Shown: positions 40,111 to 48,904 of the stretch, piece after piece
Layout: each line of letters begins with the position of its first letter
Numbering within the stretch: the stretch's first letter is position 1
Source: Flavobacterium sp. MFBS3-15
Lineage (GTDB): Bacteria; Bacteroidota; Bacteroidia; Flavobacteriales; Flavobacteriaceae
NCBI RefSeq assembly: GCF_026107645.2
Contig: NZ_JAPCHV010000023.1
Coordinates: forward strand, 1-49,447
DNA: 49,447 nucleotides
Direction of reading: 5' to 3'
Position numbers and translations under genes: made by a program
Notes under the pieces: model-generated
Told to the model about the DNA's origin: nothing
Seen by the model: only the letters and a program-made list of their open reading frames with translations
Database searches by the model: none

Positions 40111-40200
40111 TTATCCAAAATTTCGGCACGCACAACCCGGGCCATAATGAGGGATGCTTCCCACATTTTTAAGCTCATATGTTGATTGTGTAAAACGCAT
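40111..40200 (-). CDS. Possible 29-codon small ORF / leader peptide (module 1)
   Basis: The frame reads MRFTQSTYELKNVGS then IPHYGPGCACRNFG and a TAA stop. It has a Cys-Ala-Cys-Arg motif near its end. It follows a near-perfect promoter (40243-40273) with a leader of roughly 36 nt that is A-rich before the ATG, as is usual for Bacteroidetes translation starts. A strong terminator follows after 24 nt. A leader peptide, small secreted or modified peptide, or noncoding small RNA are all possible. No family recognised. Confidence 0.45.
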   Translation of the reverse strand: MRFTQSTYELKNVGSIPHYGPGCACRNFG

Positions 40201-40242
40201 GGTCTGAATTTTTAAATTTCTGTTGTTGTTAATAATCGGATG

Positions 40243-40273
40243 CAAATGTAGGCTAATTTCCTTACAAACAAAA
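40243..40273 (-). promoter_or_regulatory. Near-perfect Bacteroidetes promoter for small transcript
   Basis: On the minus strand TTTTG (40269-40273) is followed after 18 bp by TACATTTG (40243-40250), matching TTTG-N17..19-TAnnTTTG. Transcription would start near 40236 and end at the 40054-40086 hairpin, giving an RNA of about 180 nt. Confidence 0.7.
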
Positions 40274-40321
40274 TTTTGGACGCAATTTGAATTTAGAATA
40301 AATATACACAAAACAGGGTAT

Positions 40322-40348
40322 AAAAAAAACGGGGCATAAAGCCCCGTT
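40322..40348 (-). terminator. Terminator of the TonB receptor/DUF5689 operon
   Basis: AACGGGGC (40328-40335) pairs with GCCCCGTT (40341-40348). On the minus strand a run of eight T follows. It lies 27 bp after the DUF5689 gene stop. Confidence 0.85.
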
Positions 40349-40375
40349 CTTAGTATGTATGTCCTAACCTACTGA

Positions 40376-41782
40376 TTAGTTAATAACAATGTCATCAAGC
40401 TGCATAGTTGTAGTTGGGCCTGCAGGGTGTGCTCCTGTATATTCGAAGATCACAAAACCTGTTCCTGTAGTTACAGGGATGTTGTAAGCGCCACTTGCAG
40501 TGAAGTTTGACGCATATCCTGTAGACGGAGCCGAATTGGCAATGGTAAAGTTAGATGTAATATCTACCAATGTAGCTTCAGCCACTACTGAACCTGCTGT
40601 ATAGTTTGTAGAGTAGTACACTTTAAGCACCTGGCCATTGTTGTAGCCATCTTTAGTCTTGAACGAAAGTGTTGCGCCACCCGCAAAGTCAACCGGCACA
40701 ATGAAGTAAGTCTTAGCTGTAGCGTTAGTATTGTGAGCAGACATCTGGATGTATTTGTTGCCGCCGAATTGAGTGATTGCCCAATACCTTGGCCCTTCTA
40801 CTGCATCATTTACATATTTAGCATAAGTAGACTGCTCAGCACCGTAGTTAATAACAGAACCCGGAGTGAAGCTTTCGAAATCTTCAGTAAAGTTACCTGA
40901 GAATACGATCTCAGTACCGCCTACTGCCGTTTCGCTAACGCCAGGGTTACCGCCGCCGTTTTCAATTCTGTCTTCAGTTAGGTTGATGTCGCTGCTGTAA
41001 CGTGATACAAACTGGTAGGTAGTGTTGAATTTAGTTAGGATACCCCTTATCTTACCGCTGTTTGGTGATACCTGCATACCTGCATATTCAGCAAATGAAC
41101 TTGTCCTGAATGGGATTTTGATCGTTTCTGATGCAGAATTAGTTATGTACGTAAGTGTTTGTCCACCGGCATCAACGTTCGCAGCGTTGTAGTACGTCTG
41201 GTTTAGAGAAGCATCAGTAAACTGAGAAGCATCAAACTCAATAAGCTTACCGATATAGCTATCGTCAACATCGGCAACGCTAATGTGGTTTACAAGGGTT
41301 TCTTCGTCCACAACCTCACACGACCTTATAATGTGGTCCCTGTAAAGCTCTGTAGGGATCTGCCCCACGTTACCGTTATACAGCGCACCTATTTGCAGCG
41401 TATTACTCCTTACTTGAGTATATAGGCCCTGAAGCTTGATATACACTTTACGCCCTACACCATAATCAGAGAAAAGATCGGCCTGGTTTACCTGTACGTT
41501 AAAACCTATTTCGCCGTCAAGCGAGTTGAGGTAAAGCGTTTTGTAGAAGTTACCACCCCTGTCGCTTGATACCACAACGGCTTCAATAATATCATCAGCT
41601 GAATATTGTACTGCAGATGTTGTAGCCTGTGTTAAAATATCCTGTACTGTTTTAGTAACAGTTATATCCTGGTCGACACACTCTAGCGTAGGTATGCCAT
41701 AATCATCATCATTCACACAGCTTGTCAGTACACCTGCTGCAAAAGCTGCAAATAAGACCGGTTTTAAAAAAGTTGCTTTCAT
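40376..41782 (-). CDS. DUF5689 domain lipoprotein with OB-fold-like and anchor-type domains
   Basis: The 468-residue protein has a lipobox ending TSC (Cys22), then a DUF5689 region to about 260 (DIIEAVVVSSDRGGNFYKTL and VGRKVYIKLQGLYTQ are typical). Its second half (VNHISVADVDDSYIGKLIEF) looks OB-fold-like. From about 295 a beta-rich choice-of-anchor J-like domain follows (FTEDFESFTPGSVINYGAEQ, ending MQLDDIVIN). Such proteins accompany TonB receptors as surface lipoproteins, in the way SusD-like proteins do. It starts 16 bp after the receptor gene and next to a nuclease gene, so a nucleic acid or nucleotide ligand is plausible but inferred. Confidence 0.88.
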   Translation of the reverse strand: MKATFLKPVLFAAFAAGVLTSCVNDDDYGIPTLECVDQDITVTKTVQDILTQATTSAVQYSADDIIEAVVVSSDRGGNFYKTLYLNSLDGEIGFNVQVNQADLFSDYGVGRKVYIKLQGLYTQVRSNTLQIGALYNGNVGQIPTELYRDHIIRSCEVVDEETLVNHISVADVDDSYIGKLIEFDASQFTDASLNQTYYNAANVDAGGQTLTYITNSASETIKIPFRTSSFAEYAGMQVSPNSGKIRGILTKFNTTYQFVSRYSSDINLTEDRIENGGGNPGVSETAVGGTEIVFSGNFTEDFESFTPGSVINYGAEQSTYAKYVNDAVEGPRYWAITQFGGNKYIQMSAHNTNATAKTYFIVPVDFAGGATLSFKTKDGYNNGQVLKVYYSTNYTAGSVVAEATLVDITSNFTIANSAPSTGYASNFTASGAYNIPVTTGTGFVIFEYTGAHPAGPTTTMQLDDIVIN

Positions 41783-41798
41783 ATTAATTTTTGTTTTT

Positions 41799-44588
41799 TT
41801 AGAAGTTGATGTAAAGGTTTACGAAGTAATTCCTTCCGTAACCATAGAAGTATTTAGGACCGAATGAACGTGTTGGGCCCGAATAATCCCTGCTAAGCTG
41901 GGTAAAGTTAGCATTTCTTGCCTGCTCAAAGCCACCTGTCCTGTATGAAAAGTCGAAAAGGTTGTTAATGCTGGCAAAGAAACCAATGGTTTTTTGTCCT
42001 ATTCTCCACGATTTACCTCCGTTAAGGTTAAATATCGTTGCGGGGTCAAGTTTCTCCTGTTTCAACAGCCTCCTTGCCGAAGCTTCGTTGGCGTTAGGGT
42101 CAGGGAAACCATCAACATCTTCGTTATTGATGAAAAAGTTGTCAGTCCTCAACAATGGCGAGATGTCGACATAGTTATCAGCAAGGTAGTTGATGCTACC
42201 GCTAATCCACCAAAATTTTGGATCACGGTATTCAAGGTCAAACGAGTAGGCCTGTTGCGGCATGCCCGGCTGCTTGTAATCTTTCATTGTAGCACGTCCG
42301 AAGTTTACCGACGAACGGATGTTGTCTATATTAAGCCTTACGTTAGGGTTGCTGTCGTAGGTGTACTGGCCATAGGCCGCAACTGCTGTAGCCTTGATGG
42401 TAGAGGTAAGCTGGTATTCAACTCCTAGCTCCCCACCCATATTCTTTTTAGAAAGGCCTGTAACAGCCTCCGAAACAAATGCGTTACCGGTACTTATTTC
42501 CAATCCTTCGTCAGTAAGTACCCCAAGGCCTTCGCTAAAATAGAAAGCAATGTCAGTAGCATCGGTAGTCCTTGAGTAGTAACCTGTAAGGCGTGCTTTT
42601 AGTTTAGGAGCCCTAATGATGTAGCTTGCATCGGCACTAAAGATCCTTTCGTTCTGAAGGTCTGGTACGATGTTATTGTTTACCCTTGCGTTAGGGAATG
42701 TGTTCCTTAACGTTGGCGCCTTTGTCATGTAGATCGTGTTGAAATCAAGCATGTGGCGGCCAGTTATTTTATAAGTCATGCCACCTTTGAAACCAAAGTT
42801 TTCAAAAACGCTTTCTTTGCCCTTGCCGAAAGAATTGTTGGCATAGTTACCATTCCTGTACACACCTTCCCTTTGGTACTCTGACCTAGAGAAGCTTTGT
42901 GCTAGGTAAAAATCTACCTTGTTGTATGTAAATTTGAACTGCGTAAAGGCATCGATAACATCGGCCGTCAATTTATAGTTGTAACCAAACCTGTCACCCA
43001 CACCCACAACCCTGTCAGGATTGTTAAGGTCAGACTGTCGTCCATCTCCTGTAAGGAATGGGTCGATGTCTGCGTATCCGCTACCCCCTAATAGATCAAG
43101 CAGGTTCTGGAAGTTGTGTGAGTTCAGTTTCCTGTAGTTAATACCCGCATTAAGGGTGATGTTGTCTGTAAGCTGCGAGTTAAGGATAGAGTTGGCTGTA
43201 AAGGTCTTGTCATCTGTCCTGTCCTCATAAAGTACCGCAAGGCTCTCACCATTTTCTACGTTATCCCTGTACAGCTTGTCCCAGTCAATCTGCCTGTTGG
43301 CAAGGAACCTGTCTTTTGCAAGTGCAGCAAAAGCTAAGTTATCAGGACTATCTCCCACATACATATCACCATTATAAGCTGTCGTGTAGAAACTCGGAAG
43401 ATTTCTGTAATAGGTAGGATCCGGGTTTCTGGTAAGGTTAAAATCAAGACGGCTGTTGCCTATTGTTCCAAATTGGTAGGCTACGTTAGTATTCAGCGTA
43501 TTCTTCTCATTTATTTTCCAGTAATGGCTCAGCATCAGGATAGGCTCTTCAACATCTTTGTCGCGTGAGTTCCTTTTCTTGCCATCCTGCCAACCCCAGT
43601 AGGAGTTGTATTTTTCACCGGCAAGGTCTATAACTTCCTGAGTATTTGGCGAGTTTTTACCCCTGCTGTTCTGAGCATATATACCTGTAAAGTTAATGCT
43701 GTGGTTATCGTTTATTTTCTTTTCAACGCTCACAAAGAAAGAGTTTGCGCTGTAATCAGTACCTTCAAAGTAACCTTCCTGAGCCCACCTTCTTGAGCCT
43801 GAAACTACATAAGCCCATCCGTTCTTATCAAGTCCGGACGCATAAGTAGCCATAGCCCTCCAGCTGTAATTAGTATTTGTTCCCGAGAACGAAATACGGC
43901 TTCCCGGCCTGAATATCGAGGCCCTTGTATTGATTTCCTGTGTTCCAAGGATACCGCCAAAGGTATAATCAGATGGAGCCGAGCCAATGGTAAACTCCTG
44001 GTTACGCGTAGCATCGTTAAGGCCTCCCCAGTTGCTCCACTGCGGCCTGCCGTCATAAATCTTGTCCATTGCTACGCCGTTGATCATCGTCTTTCCGTAT
44101 TCGTTGTCCAGACCACGAACCCTGAAACGGGACTGCCCGAAATCGAAAGCTGCTGCCTGCATGAACACATCGCGTGATGCCTGCAGAAGGCCTGCCGTAC
44201 TTTCCGATCCGCCATTGTCGTCACCAAGGTCGTTCTCCGTGAGTGTAATGAGGCTTAGCTGCCTTTCGGTGGTAATGTCCTCATCTAGGGATACAACACC
44301 AAGGTCAAGCGGCTGTCCGGCAACAACCTCAAGGGTAAAGTTTTGCGTTACGAACCCGGTTGTACCTACCGATACTACCTGGCTGCCTTCGGGTACCTCT
44401 GCAAATACAAATATACCTTCTGCATTCGTCAGGGCCGACTGGTTGGTACCCTGCAATGTCGCCACTACGTTTTCGAGCGGCTTTTGCGACTTAGAATCGA
44501 CAACTTTACCTTGTACAGATGCCGTCTGCTGCGCCCAAGCACAGAAAACCTGCATTACAAATAAAAGACTGATTACTAGTTTTTTCAT
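41799..44588 (-). CDS. TonB-dependent outer membrane receptor with carboxypeptidase-like N-domain
   Basis: The 929-residue protein has a signal peptide (MKKLVISLLFVMQVFCAWAQ), a CarboxypepD_reg-like beta-sandwich at about 23-100 (ASVQGKVVDSKSQKPLENVV), a plug domain near 110-240 (FDFGQSRFRVRGLDNEYGKT, IGSAPSDYTFGGILGTQE), and a long C-terminal barrel ending in YFVNLYINF with a terminal Phe. The frame is open to 44621, but the signal peptide starts at 44588. It is the first gene of an operon with the DUF5689 lipoprotein and divergent from a secreted nuclease, so it is probably an importer for products of nucleic acid breakdown. The substrate is inference. Confidence 0.93.
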   Translation of the reverse strand: MKKLVISLLFVMQVFCAWAQQTASVQGKVVDSKSQKPLENVVATLQGTNQSALTNAEGIFVFAEVPEGSQVVSVGTTGFVTQNFTLEVVAGQPLDLGVVSLDEDITTERQLSLITLTENDLGDDNGGSESTAGLLQASRDVFMQAAAFDFGQSRFRVRGLDNEYGKTMINGVAMDKIYDGRPQWSNWGGLNDATRNQEFTIGSAPSDYTFGGILGTQEINTRASIFRPGSRISFSGTNTNYSWRAMATYASGLDKNGWAYVVSGSRRWAQEGYFEGTDYSANSFFVSVEKKINDNHSINFTGIYAQNSRGKNSPNTQEVIDLAGEKYNSYWGWQDGKKRNSRDKDVEEPILMLSHYWKINEKNTLNTNVAYQFGTIGNSRLDFNLTRNPDPTYYRNLPSFYTTAYNGDMYVGDSPDNLAFAALAKDRFLANRQIDWDKLYRDNVENGESLAVLYEDRTDDKTFTANSILNSQLTDNITLNAGINYRKLNSHNFQNLLDLLGGSGYADIDPFLTGDGRQSDLNNPDRVVGVGDRFGYNYKLTADVIDAFTQFKFTYNKVDFYLAQSFSRSEYQREGVYRNGNYANNSFGKGKESVFENFGFKGGMTYKITGRHMLDFNTIYMTKAPTLRNTFPNARVNNNIVPDLQNERIFSADASYIIRAPKLKARLTGYYSRTTDATDIAFYFSEGLGVLTDEGLEISTGNAFVSEAVTGLSKKNMGGELGVEYQLTSTIKATAVAAYGQYTYDSNPNVRLNIDNIRSSVNFGRATMKDYKQPGMPQQAYSFDLEYRDPKFWWISGSINYLADNYVDISPLLRTDNFFINNEDVDGFPDPNANEASARRLLKQEKLDPATIFNLNGGKSWRIGQKTIGFFASINNLFDFSYRTGGFEQARNANFTQLSRDYSGPTRSFGPKYFYGYGRNYFVNLYINF

Positions 44589-44643
44589 AAATAAAATTAA
44601 ATTAATTCTCTTTTTCGTCAAGTTAAATATTTCTTAACGGGCG

Positions 44644-44651
44644 CAAATGTA
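44644..44651 (-). promoter_or_regulatory. Putative -7 element TACATTTG for TonB receptor operon
   Basis: CAAATGTA on the plus strand reads TACATTTG on the minus strand, a TAnnTTTG match 55 bp before the receptor ATG. No good -33 TTTG is found at 17-19 bp. Confidence 0.5.
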
Positions 44652-44725
44652 CATCATTTAGAAATATTATTTACTTTTGGCACCTGATTTGTTACAAAAC
44701 TTGACGTTAAATTAATATTTGTTAT

Positions 44726-45826
44726 ATGATAAAAAGATCTGTTTGGTTGCTTGTGGTGCTTTTCAACATTATTATTGCCCAGGCGCAGGACAAAAAGTTT
44801 TCGGTTCACACGATAGCTTTCTACAATGTTGAAAACCTGTTTGATACCATAAATGACCCAACCGTAAATGACGAGGAGTGGCTGATGAATGGCAGGCAAA
44901 AGTGGACAACAAAAAAATACAAAAAGAAACTTGCCAACCTGTCGCGCGTTATTGCCGAAATAGGAACCGGTGAAAACCCTAACTCACCAACCATAATAGG
45001 TCTGGGTGAAGTAGAAAACCGCGGTGTGCTGGAAGACCTTATCAAGCAGCCAGCGCTAATCAATAAAGATTACGGCATTGTTCACTTCGATTCCCCGGAC
45101 AAAAGGGGTATCGATGTAGGCTTCCTGTACCAAAAGAAACACTTTAAGCCTACCAGCTACAAAAACATCCCGCTTATCATAAGGGATGGATACATTGCCG
45201 AGGTAGAGCAAAACGATGATGCCAAAGAAAGCGGTGAAGCCAAAGTAACTGCCGAATATACCGGAAGGATATTTACCCGCGACCAGCTGGTGGTTACCGG
45301 CCTGCTTGACGGTGAAGAGGTTAGCTTCATCATCAATCACTGGCCTTCGCGCTCAGGTGGTGAAAAGAAAAGTTCTCCCAACCGTGAGGCTGCAGCCGCA
45401 CTTAATAAAAAGATAATCGATTCGCTGTACAAAATCAACCCGAATACAAAGCTCATTACCATGGGCGACCTTAACGACGGGCCCTACAACAAGAGCATCA
45501 AAAAAGTGCTTGGCGCCAAAGGGGTTAAGGAAGAGGTAAAACAGGGCGGCCTTTACAACCCAATGGAAGAAATGTCTGAAAGGGGAATAGGCACACTGGC
45601 TTACCGCGATGCATGGGATCTTTTTGACCAGATGATCATTACCGAACCGCTAATCAAGAAAGATTACACTTCGTTCAGGTTCTGGAAAGCGGGCGTGTAT
45701 GACAAGCAGTTCCTTAAGCAGCCTACAGGACAGTACAAAGGCTACCCACTACGTAATTCCAACGGCGAAGTTGGTTTCAGCGACCACTTCCCTGTTTACC
45801 TTTACCTGATTAAGGAAATAAAATAA
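44726..45826 (+). CDS. Secreted endonuclease/exonuclease/phosphatase family protein
   Basis: The 366-residue protein has a signal peptide (SVWLLVVLFNIIIAQAQ), then an EEP-fold domain: FYNVENLFDTIND near 31, the metal-binding Glu in GLGEVENRG near 93, HWPSRSGGEKKS near 207, GDLNDGPYN near 244 and the final SDHFPVYLY. This DNase I-like family cleaves DNA, RNA or phosphoesters. It is divergent from the TonB receptor operon (137 bp between starts), a conserved type of arrangement in flavobacteria. Secretion plus a receptor next door suggests extracellular DNA or nucleotide scavenging. Exact activity unknown. Confidence 0.92.
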   Translation: MIKRSVWLLVVLFNIIIAQAQDKKFSVHTIAFYNVENLFDTINDPTVNDEEWLMNGRQKWTTKKYKKKLANLSRVIAEIGTGENPNSPTIIGLGEVENRGVLEDLIKQPALINKDYGIVHFDSPDKRGIDVGFLYQKKHFKPTSYKNIPLIIRDGYIAEVEQNDDAKESGEAKVTAEYTGRIFTRDQLVVTGLLDGEEVSFIINHWPSRSGGEKKSSPNREAAAALNKKIIDSLYKINPNTKLITMGDLNDGPYNKSIKKVLGAKGVKEEVKQGGLYNPMEEMSERGIGTLAYRDAWDLFDQMIITEPLIKKDYTSFRFWKAGVYDKQFLKQPTGQYKGYPLRNSNGEVGFSDHFPVYLYLIKEIK

Positions 45827-45831
45827 GACAG

Positions 45832-45860
45832 AAACCGGCCTTAGCGCCGGTTTTGTTTTT
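45832..45860 (+). terminator. Rho-independent terminator
   Basis: AAACCGGC (45832-45839) pairs with GCCGGTTT (45846-45853), followed by TGTTTTTT. It ends the nuclease gene. Confidence 0.85.
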
Positions 45861-45898
45861 TACGCTCTAAATTTACCCTTTAATGTAAAACGTCCTGT

Positions 45899-45995
45899 CG
45901 GCACGTCCCGGCTCCCTCTCCTTTGGAGAGGGCTGGGGTGAGGACTCGGCATGAGTGAAGCTACCTTTACAAAGTAGCTGCCTCAGGAGAGGGCC
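45899..45995. repeat. GGAGAGG-type intergenic repeat
   Basis: GGCACGTCCCGGCTCCC and CTCTCC-TTT-GGAGAG start the element, followed by GGGGTGAGGA and GGCATGAGTG. The first 31 bp match 39838-39868 inverted, with about two differences. A hairpin with AGCTACC..GTAGCT lies at about 45969-45982. Confidence 0.65.
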
Positions 45996-46072
45996 TTTTT
46001 TAACCTCCATGATTTTTATCATTCTTTTAAGCGATTATCTCCTTACCTTAGTGCTGACTAAATTTTATACCC

Positions 46073-46609
46073 ATGCCACTGCTCAAACCCTTCAACCTCA
46101 ATAAATGGATAGACGATAACCGCCACCTGCTGAAGCCGCCGGTAGGTAACAAAAATATTTACCCGCTGGCTGAGGATTACATCGTGATGGTAGTGGCCGG
46201 ACCCAATGCACGCAAGGATTATCATTATAACGAAACAGAAGAATTATTCTACCAGTTGGAAGGAAGTATCAAGGTAATCGTACAGCATGAAGGCGAGCGT
46301 AATGAAATGGAACTTAATGCCGGCGACATGTACCTGCATCCCGGTAAAGTGCCTCATTCCCCCGTGCGAAGCGAAGGTTCAATAGGCCTGGTCATAGAAC
46401 GCGTGCGTGCAGGCAAGGGCTTTACCGACGGGCTTTTATGGTTCTGTGAAAACTGCAACCACAAGCTGCATGAAGTGTATTTTGAACTGACTGATATCGA
46501 AAAAGACTTCCTCCCCCACTTTAAGCGTTTTTACAATTCCGAAGAATTGCGTACCTGCGATAAATGCGGCACCGTAATGGAAGCCGACCCAAGGTATACG
46601 GTCGATTAG
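46073..46609 (+). CDS. nbaC: 3-hydroxyanthranilate 3,4-dioxygenase
   Basis: The 178-residue cupin matches bacterial HAO. The iron ligands His51, Glu57 (DYHYNETEELFYQ) and His95 (GKVPHSPVRS) are in place, with Arg47, Arg99 and Glu110 as in the substrate pocket. A rubredoxin-like metal site is formed by C125/C128 (CENC) and C162/C165 (CDKC). The enzyme opens the ring of 3-hydroxyanthranilate to the precursor of quinolinate in the kynurenine pathway. It is followed after 300 bp by an ALDH7-type gene. No other kynurenine gene is in the window. TACCTTAG at about 46044 may be a -7 element. Confidence 0.95.
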   Translation: MPLLKPFNLNKWIDDNRHLLKPPVGNKNIYPLAEDYIVMVVAGPNARKDYHYNETEELFYQLEGSIKVIVQHEGERNEMELNAGDMYLHPGKVPHSPVRSEGSIGLVIERVRAGKGFTDGLLWFCENCNHKLHEVYFELTDIEKDFLPHFKRFYNSEELRTCDKCGTVMEADPRYTVD

Positions 46610-46910
46610 TTCCGGGTTACGGGTTCGGTGTTGCCGGTTAGCCTGAATGATTTTACCACAAAAACGACAAATATTTCACAAGTTTCACTACTAGCTTTTG
46701 TGAACATTGTTTTTTTTAATGCGCGCCTCATTGTGAAAAATAAAGCTATGAGGACTTATTTCTTAAAAACTTCGCGCTGCGTTACTTTTACGAAACAGTA
46801 ACCTATTGCATAATAATTACCATACAGTCACTTAATCTCCGGTAAATTATTAAAAACACAAAAAAGATATATCTTTGCTTAAAATAACATTAAACTATAA
46901 AAAAGTTACA
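46610..46910. promoter_or_regulatory. Non-coding gap upstream of the ALDH gene
   Basis: No gene seen. A TTCACAA / TTGTGAA inverted repeat (46675-46681, 46698-46704) lies in the first half. A TATCTTTG at 46870-46877 matches TAnnTTTG 33 bp before the ALDH ATG. No good -33 element was found. Confidence 0.45.
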
Positions 46911-48458
46911 ATGGCAACACTTACAGACCAGTTCGGGATTCAGGAAGCCCTTGCAAAATTGGGCATCAAAGAACTTAACGACGGAACATCGACCGGAAGC
47001 AACAGCTTTGCCAACGGTAAAATCATAGAATCGTACTCACCGGTAGACGGTACGCTTATCGCGAAAGTGAAAGCCTCTACTGCCGACGACTACCAGGCAG
47101 CCATGGCTAAAGCCGAAGAAGCTTTCAAAGCGTGGAGGCTGGTACCTGCACCCAAGCGTGGCGAGATTGTGCGCCAAATGGGCGATGAGCTACGCAAGTT
47201 CAAAGAGCCTCTTGGGCAATTGGTATCGTATGAAATGGGCAAGAGCCTGCAGGAAGGCCTTGGCGAAGTTCAGGAAATGATTGATATATGCGACTTTGCA
47301 GTAGGTTTGTCGCGCCAGCTGTACGGACTTACCATGCACAGCGAAAGGCCAATGCACAGGATGTATGAGCAATGGCACCCGTTTGGTGTGGTAGGCATCA
47401 TCTCGGCATTTAACTTCCCGGTAGCGGTTTGGAGCTGGAACTCTATGCTGGCGTGGGTATGCGGCGACGTGTGCATCTGGAAGCCAAGCTCAAAGACACC
47501 CCTTTGTGCCGTGGCCTGCCAAAACATCATCAAGACCGTGTTAGAAAGAAATAACGTGCCGGAAGGTGTTAGCTGCCTTGTGGTGGGTAACGAGTCGGGC
47601 GACCTTATAAATAACGACAAGCGTATTCCGTTGGTGTCTTTTACGGGCTCTACAAGGATAGGCCGCCACGTATCTAAAACCGTTGCAGAGCGTTTTGGCA
47701 ACACCATCCTTGAGTTGGGGGGCAACAACGCCATCATCGTATCGGAGCACGCCGATATAAGCATGGTGTTGGTAGGTGCAGTATTTGGCGCTGTAGGTAC
47801 CGCCGGGCAAAGGTGTACAACTACAAGGAGGCTTATCATCCACGAAAGTGTATATGACAAAACTGTTGAAGTATTGAAAAATGCTTACGGCCAGCTGAAG
47901 ATAGGCAATCCATTAGACAGCAATAACCACGTAGGCCCGCTTATCGACAAAGGTTCGGTGCAGGATTACCTGAACGCTATTGAAAAAGCGAAGCAGGAAG
48001 GCGGAAAGATCATCGTTGAAGGCGGTGTGATGGAAGGCGAAGGCTACGAGAGCGGCTGCTATGTGAAGCCGTGCATCATTGAGGCAGAGAACCACTTCCA
48101 CATCGTTCAGGAAGAAACATTCGCACCCATACTTTACATCATGAAATACAGCACCATAGAGCAGGCTATAGAATTGCAGAATGGTGTGCCGCAAGGTCTT
48201 TCTTCATCGATATTCACCAACAATATGCGCGAAATGGAGCTATTCCTTTCACAGGCCGGTTCCGACTGTGGTATTGCCAACGTGAATATTGGCACTTCAG
48301 GTGCTGAGATTGGCGGTGCCTTTGGTGGCGAGAAAGAAACCGGCGGTGGCCGCGAGAGTGGTTCCGATGCATGGAAAGCCTACATGAGAAGGCAGACCAA
48401 TACCATCAATTATGGTACGCAGCTGCCATTGGCGCAGGGTATCCGTTTCGATTTGTAA
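46911..48458 (+). CDS. amaB: ALDH7 (antiquitin)-type aldehyde dehydrogenase, probable 2-aminoadipate semialdehyde dehydrogenase
   Basis: The 515-residue enzyme has the ALDH catalytic residues: Asn168 in AFNFP, Glu268 in ELGGNNA and Cys302 in GTAGQRCTTTRR. The C-terminal stretch GAEIGGAFGGEKETGGGRES and SDAWKAYMRRQTNT is typical of antiquitin (ALDH7). AmaB members oxidise 2-aminoadipate semialdehyde / piperideine-6-carboxylate in lysine degradation with NAD+. The ATG at 46911 (MATLTDQFG) starts the normal N-terminus; the longer frame from 46875 adds 12 residues. Co-location with HAO could instead suggest an aminomuconate semialdehyde role, but the family marks favour ALDH7. Confidence 0.9.
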   Translation: MATLTDQFGIQEALAKLGIKELNDGTSTGSNSFANGKIIESYSPVDGTLIAKVKASTADDYQAAMAKAEEAFKAWRLVPAPKRGEIVRQMGDELRKFKEPLGQLVSYEMGKSLQEGLGEVQEMIDICDFAVGLSRQLYGLTMHSERPMHRMYEQWHPFGVVGIISAFNFPVAVWSWNSMLAWVCGDVCIWKPSSKTPLCAVACQNIIKTVLERNNVPEGVSCLVVGNESGDLINNDKRIPLVSFTGSTRIGRHVSKTVAERFGNTILELGGNNAIIVSEHADISMVLVGAVFGAVGTAGQRCTTTRRLIIHESVYDKTVEVLKNAYGQLKIGNPLDSNNHVGPLIDKGSVQDYLNAIEKAKQEGGKIIVEGGVMEGEGYESGCYVKPCIIEAENHFHIVQEETFAPILYIMKYSTIEQAIELQNGVPQGLSSSIFTNNMREMELFLSQAGSDCGIANVNIGTSGAEIGGAFGGEKETGGGRESGSDAWKAYMRRQTNTINYGTQLPLAQGIRFDL

Positions 48459-48481
48459 TACAACCTGACCTTATATAAAAG

Positions 48482-48513
48482 GCCCTGTCTTAACTTTAAG
48501 ACAGGGCTTTTTT
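48482..48513 (+). terminator. Rho-independent terminator after ALDH gene
   Basis: GCCCTGTCTT and AAGACAGGGC (48482-48491, 48498-48507) form a perfect 10-bp stem followed by TTTTTT. Confidence 0.9.
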
Positions 48514-48852
48514 GGCTATATAAGCCGTCTTGGCAATGTTTTTACTCACCAGACAGGCTACTCAGTCTTTAGGGGCTTTTAAGCCCGCAAATCGGCTATA
48601 AACTTTATACAGATGTTCCGGGAATAATGTCAACAGTAAATATATGCCAAATATTTACCCTGTCCTTCGCAACCCTAAGAGAATTCCTGCATCTAATGAA
48701 TGATCAAAAATCGAATCAGTAGTGTTTATTTCCCCGATGAAGGAAGGATTGCAATGCAATCCTTCCTTTTGATTTTAGGACTTATTGCATCGTTGCATAG
48801 GCGTTCGTATTCCGTTTCATTCTATTTGAAGGTTATCCGTAAAGCCAAACAA
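48514..48852. other. Gene-free gap with perfect palindrome
   Basis: AAGGAAGGATTGCA (48740-48753) and TGCAATCCTTCCTT (48755-48768) form a perfect palindrome with a 1-bp centre, followed by TTGATTTT. I see no convincing gene. A 61-codon frame at 48700-48885 runs into the OmpA terminator and is not accepted. Confidence 0.5.
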
Positions 48853-48878
48853 AAAGCGGCCCCGATTGGGGCCGCTTT
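48853..48878 (-). terminator. Terminator of the OmpA-family gene
   Basis: AAAGCGGCCCC (48853-48863) pairs with GGGGCCGCTTT (48868-48878), a perfect 11-bp stem with loop GATT. On the minus strand it is followed by TTGTTTGGCTTT. It lies 26 bp after the stop. Confidence 0.8.
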
Positions 48879-48904
48879 CCTATAGAAATTGGTTTGTTAC
48901 ATCT

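Noticed and set aside
40201..40311. In-frame upstream extension of the 29-codon ORF
   Set aside because: It would run through the near-perfect promoter at 40243-40273, so the shorter frame is the sensible one.
48700..48885. 61-codon plus-strand frame
   Set aside because: It spans a perfect palindrome and the OmpA terminator and has no promoter or family signal, so it is more likely chance.
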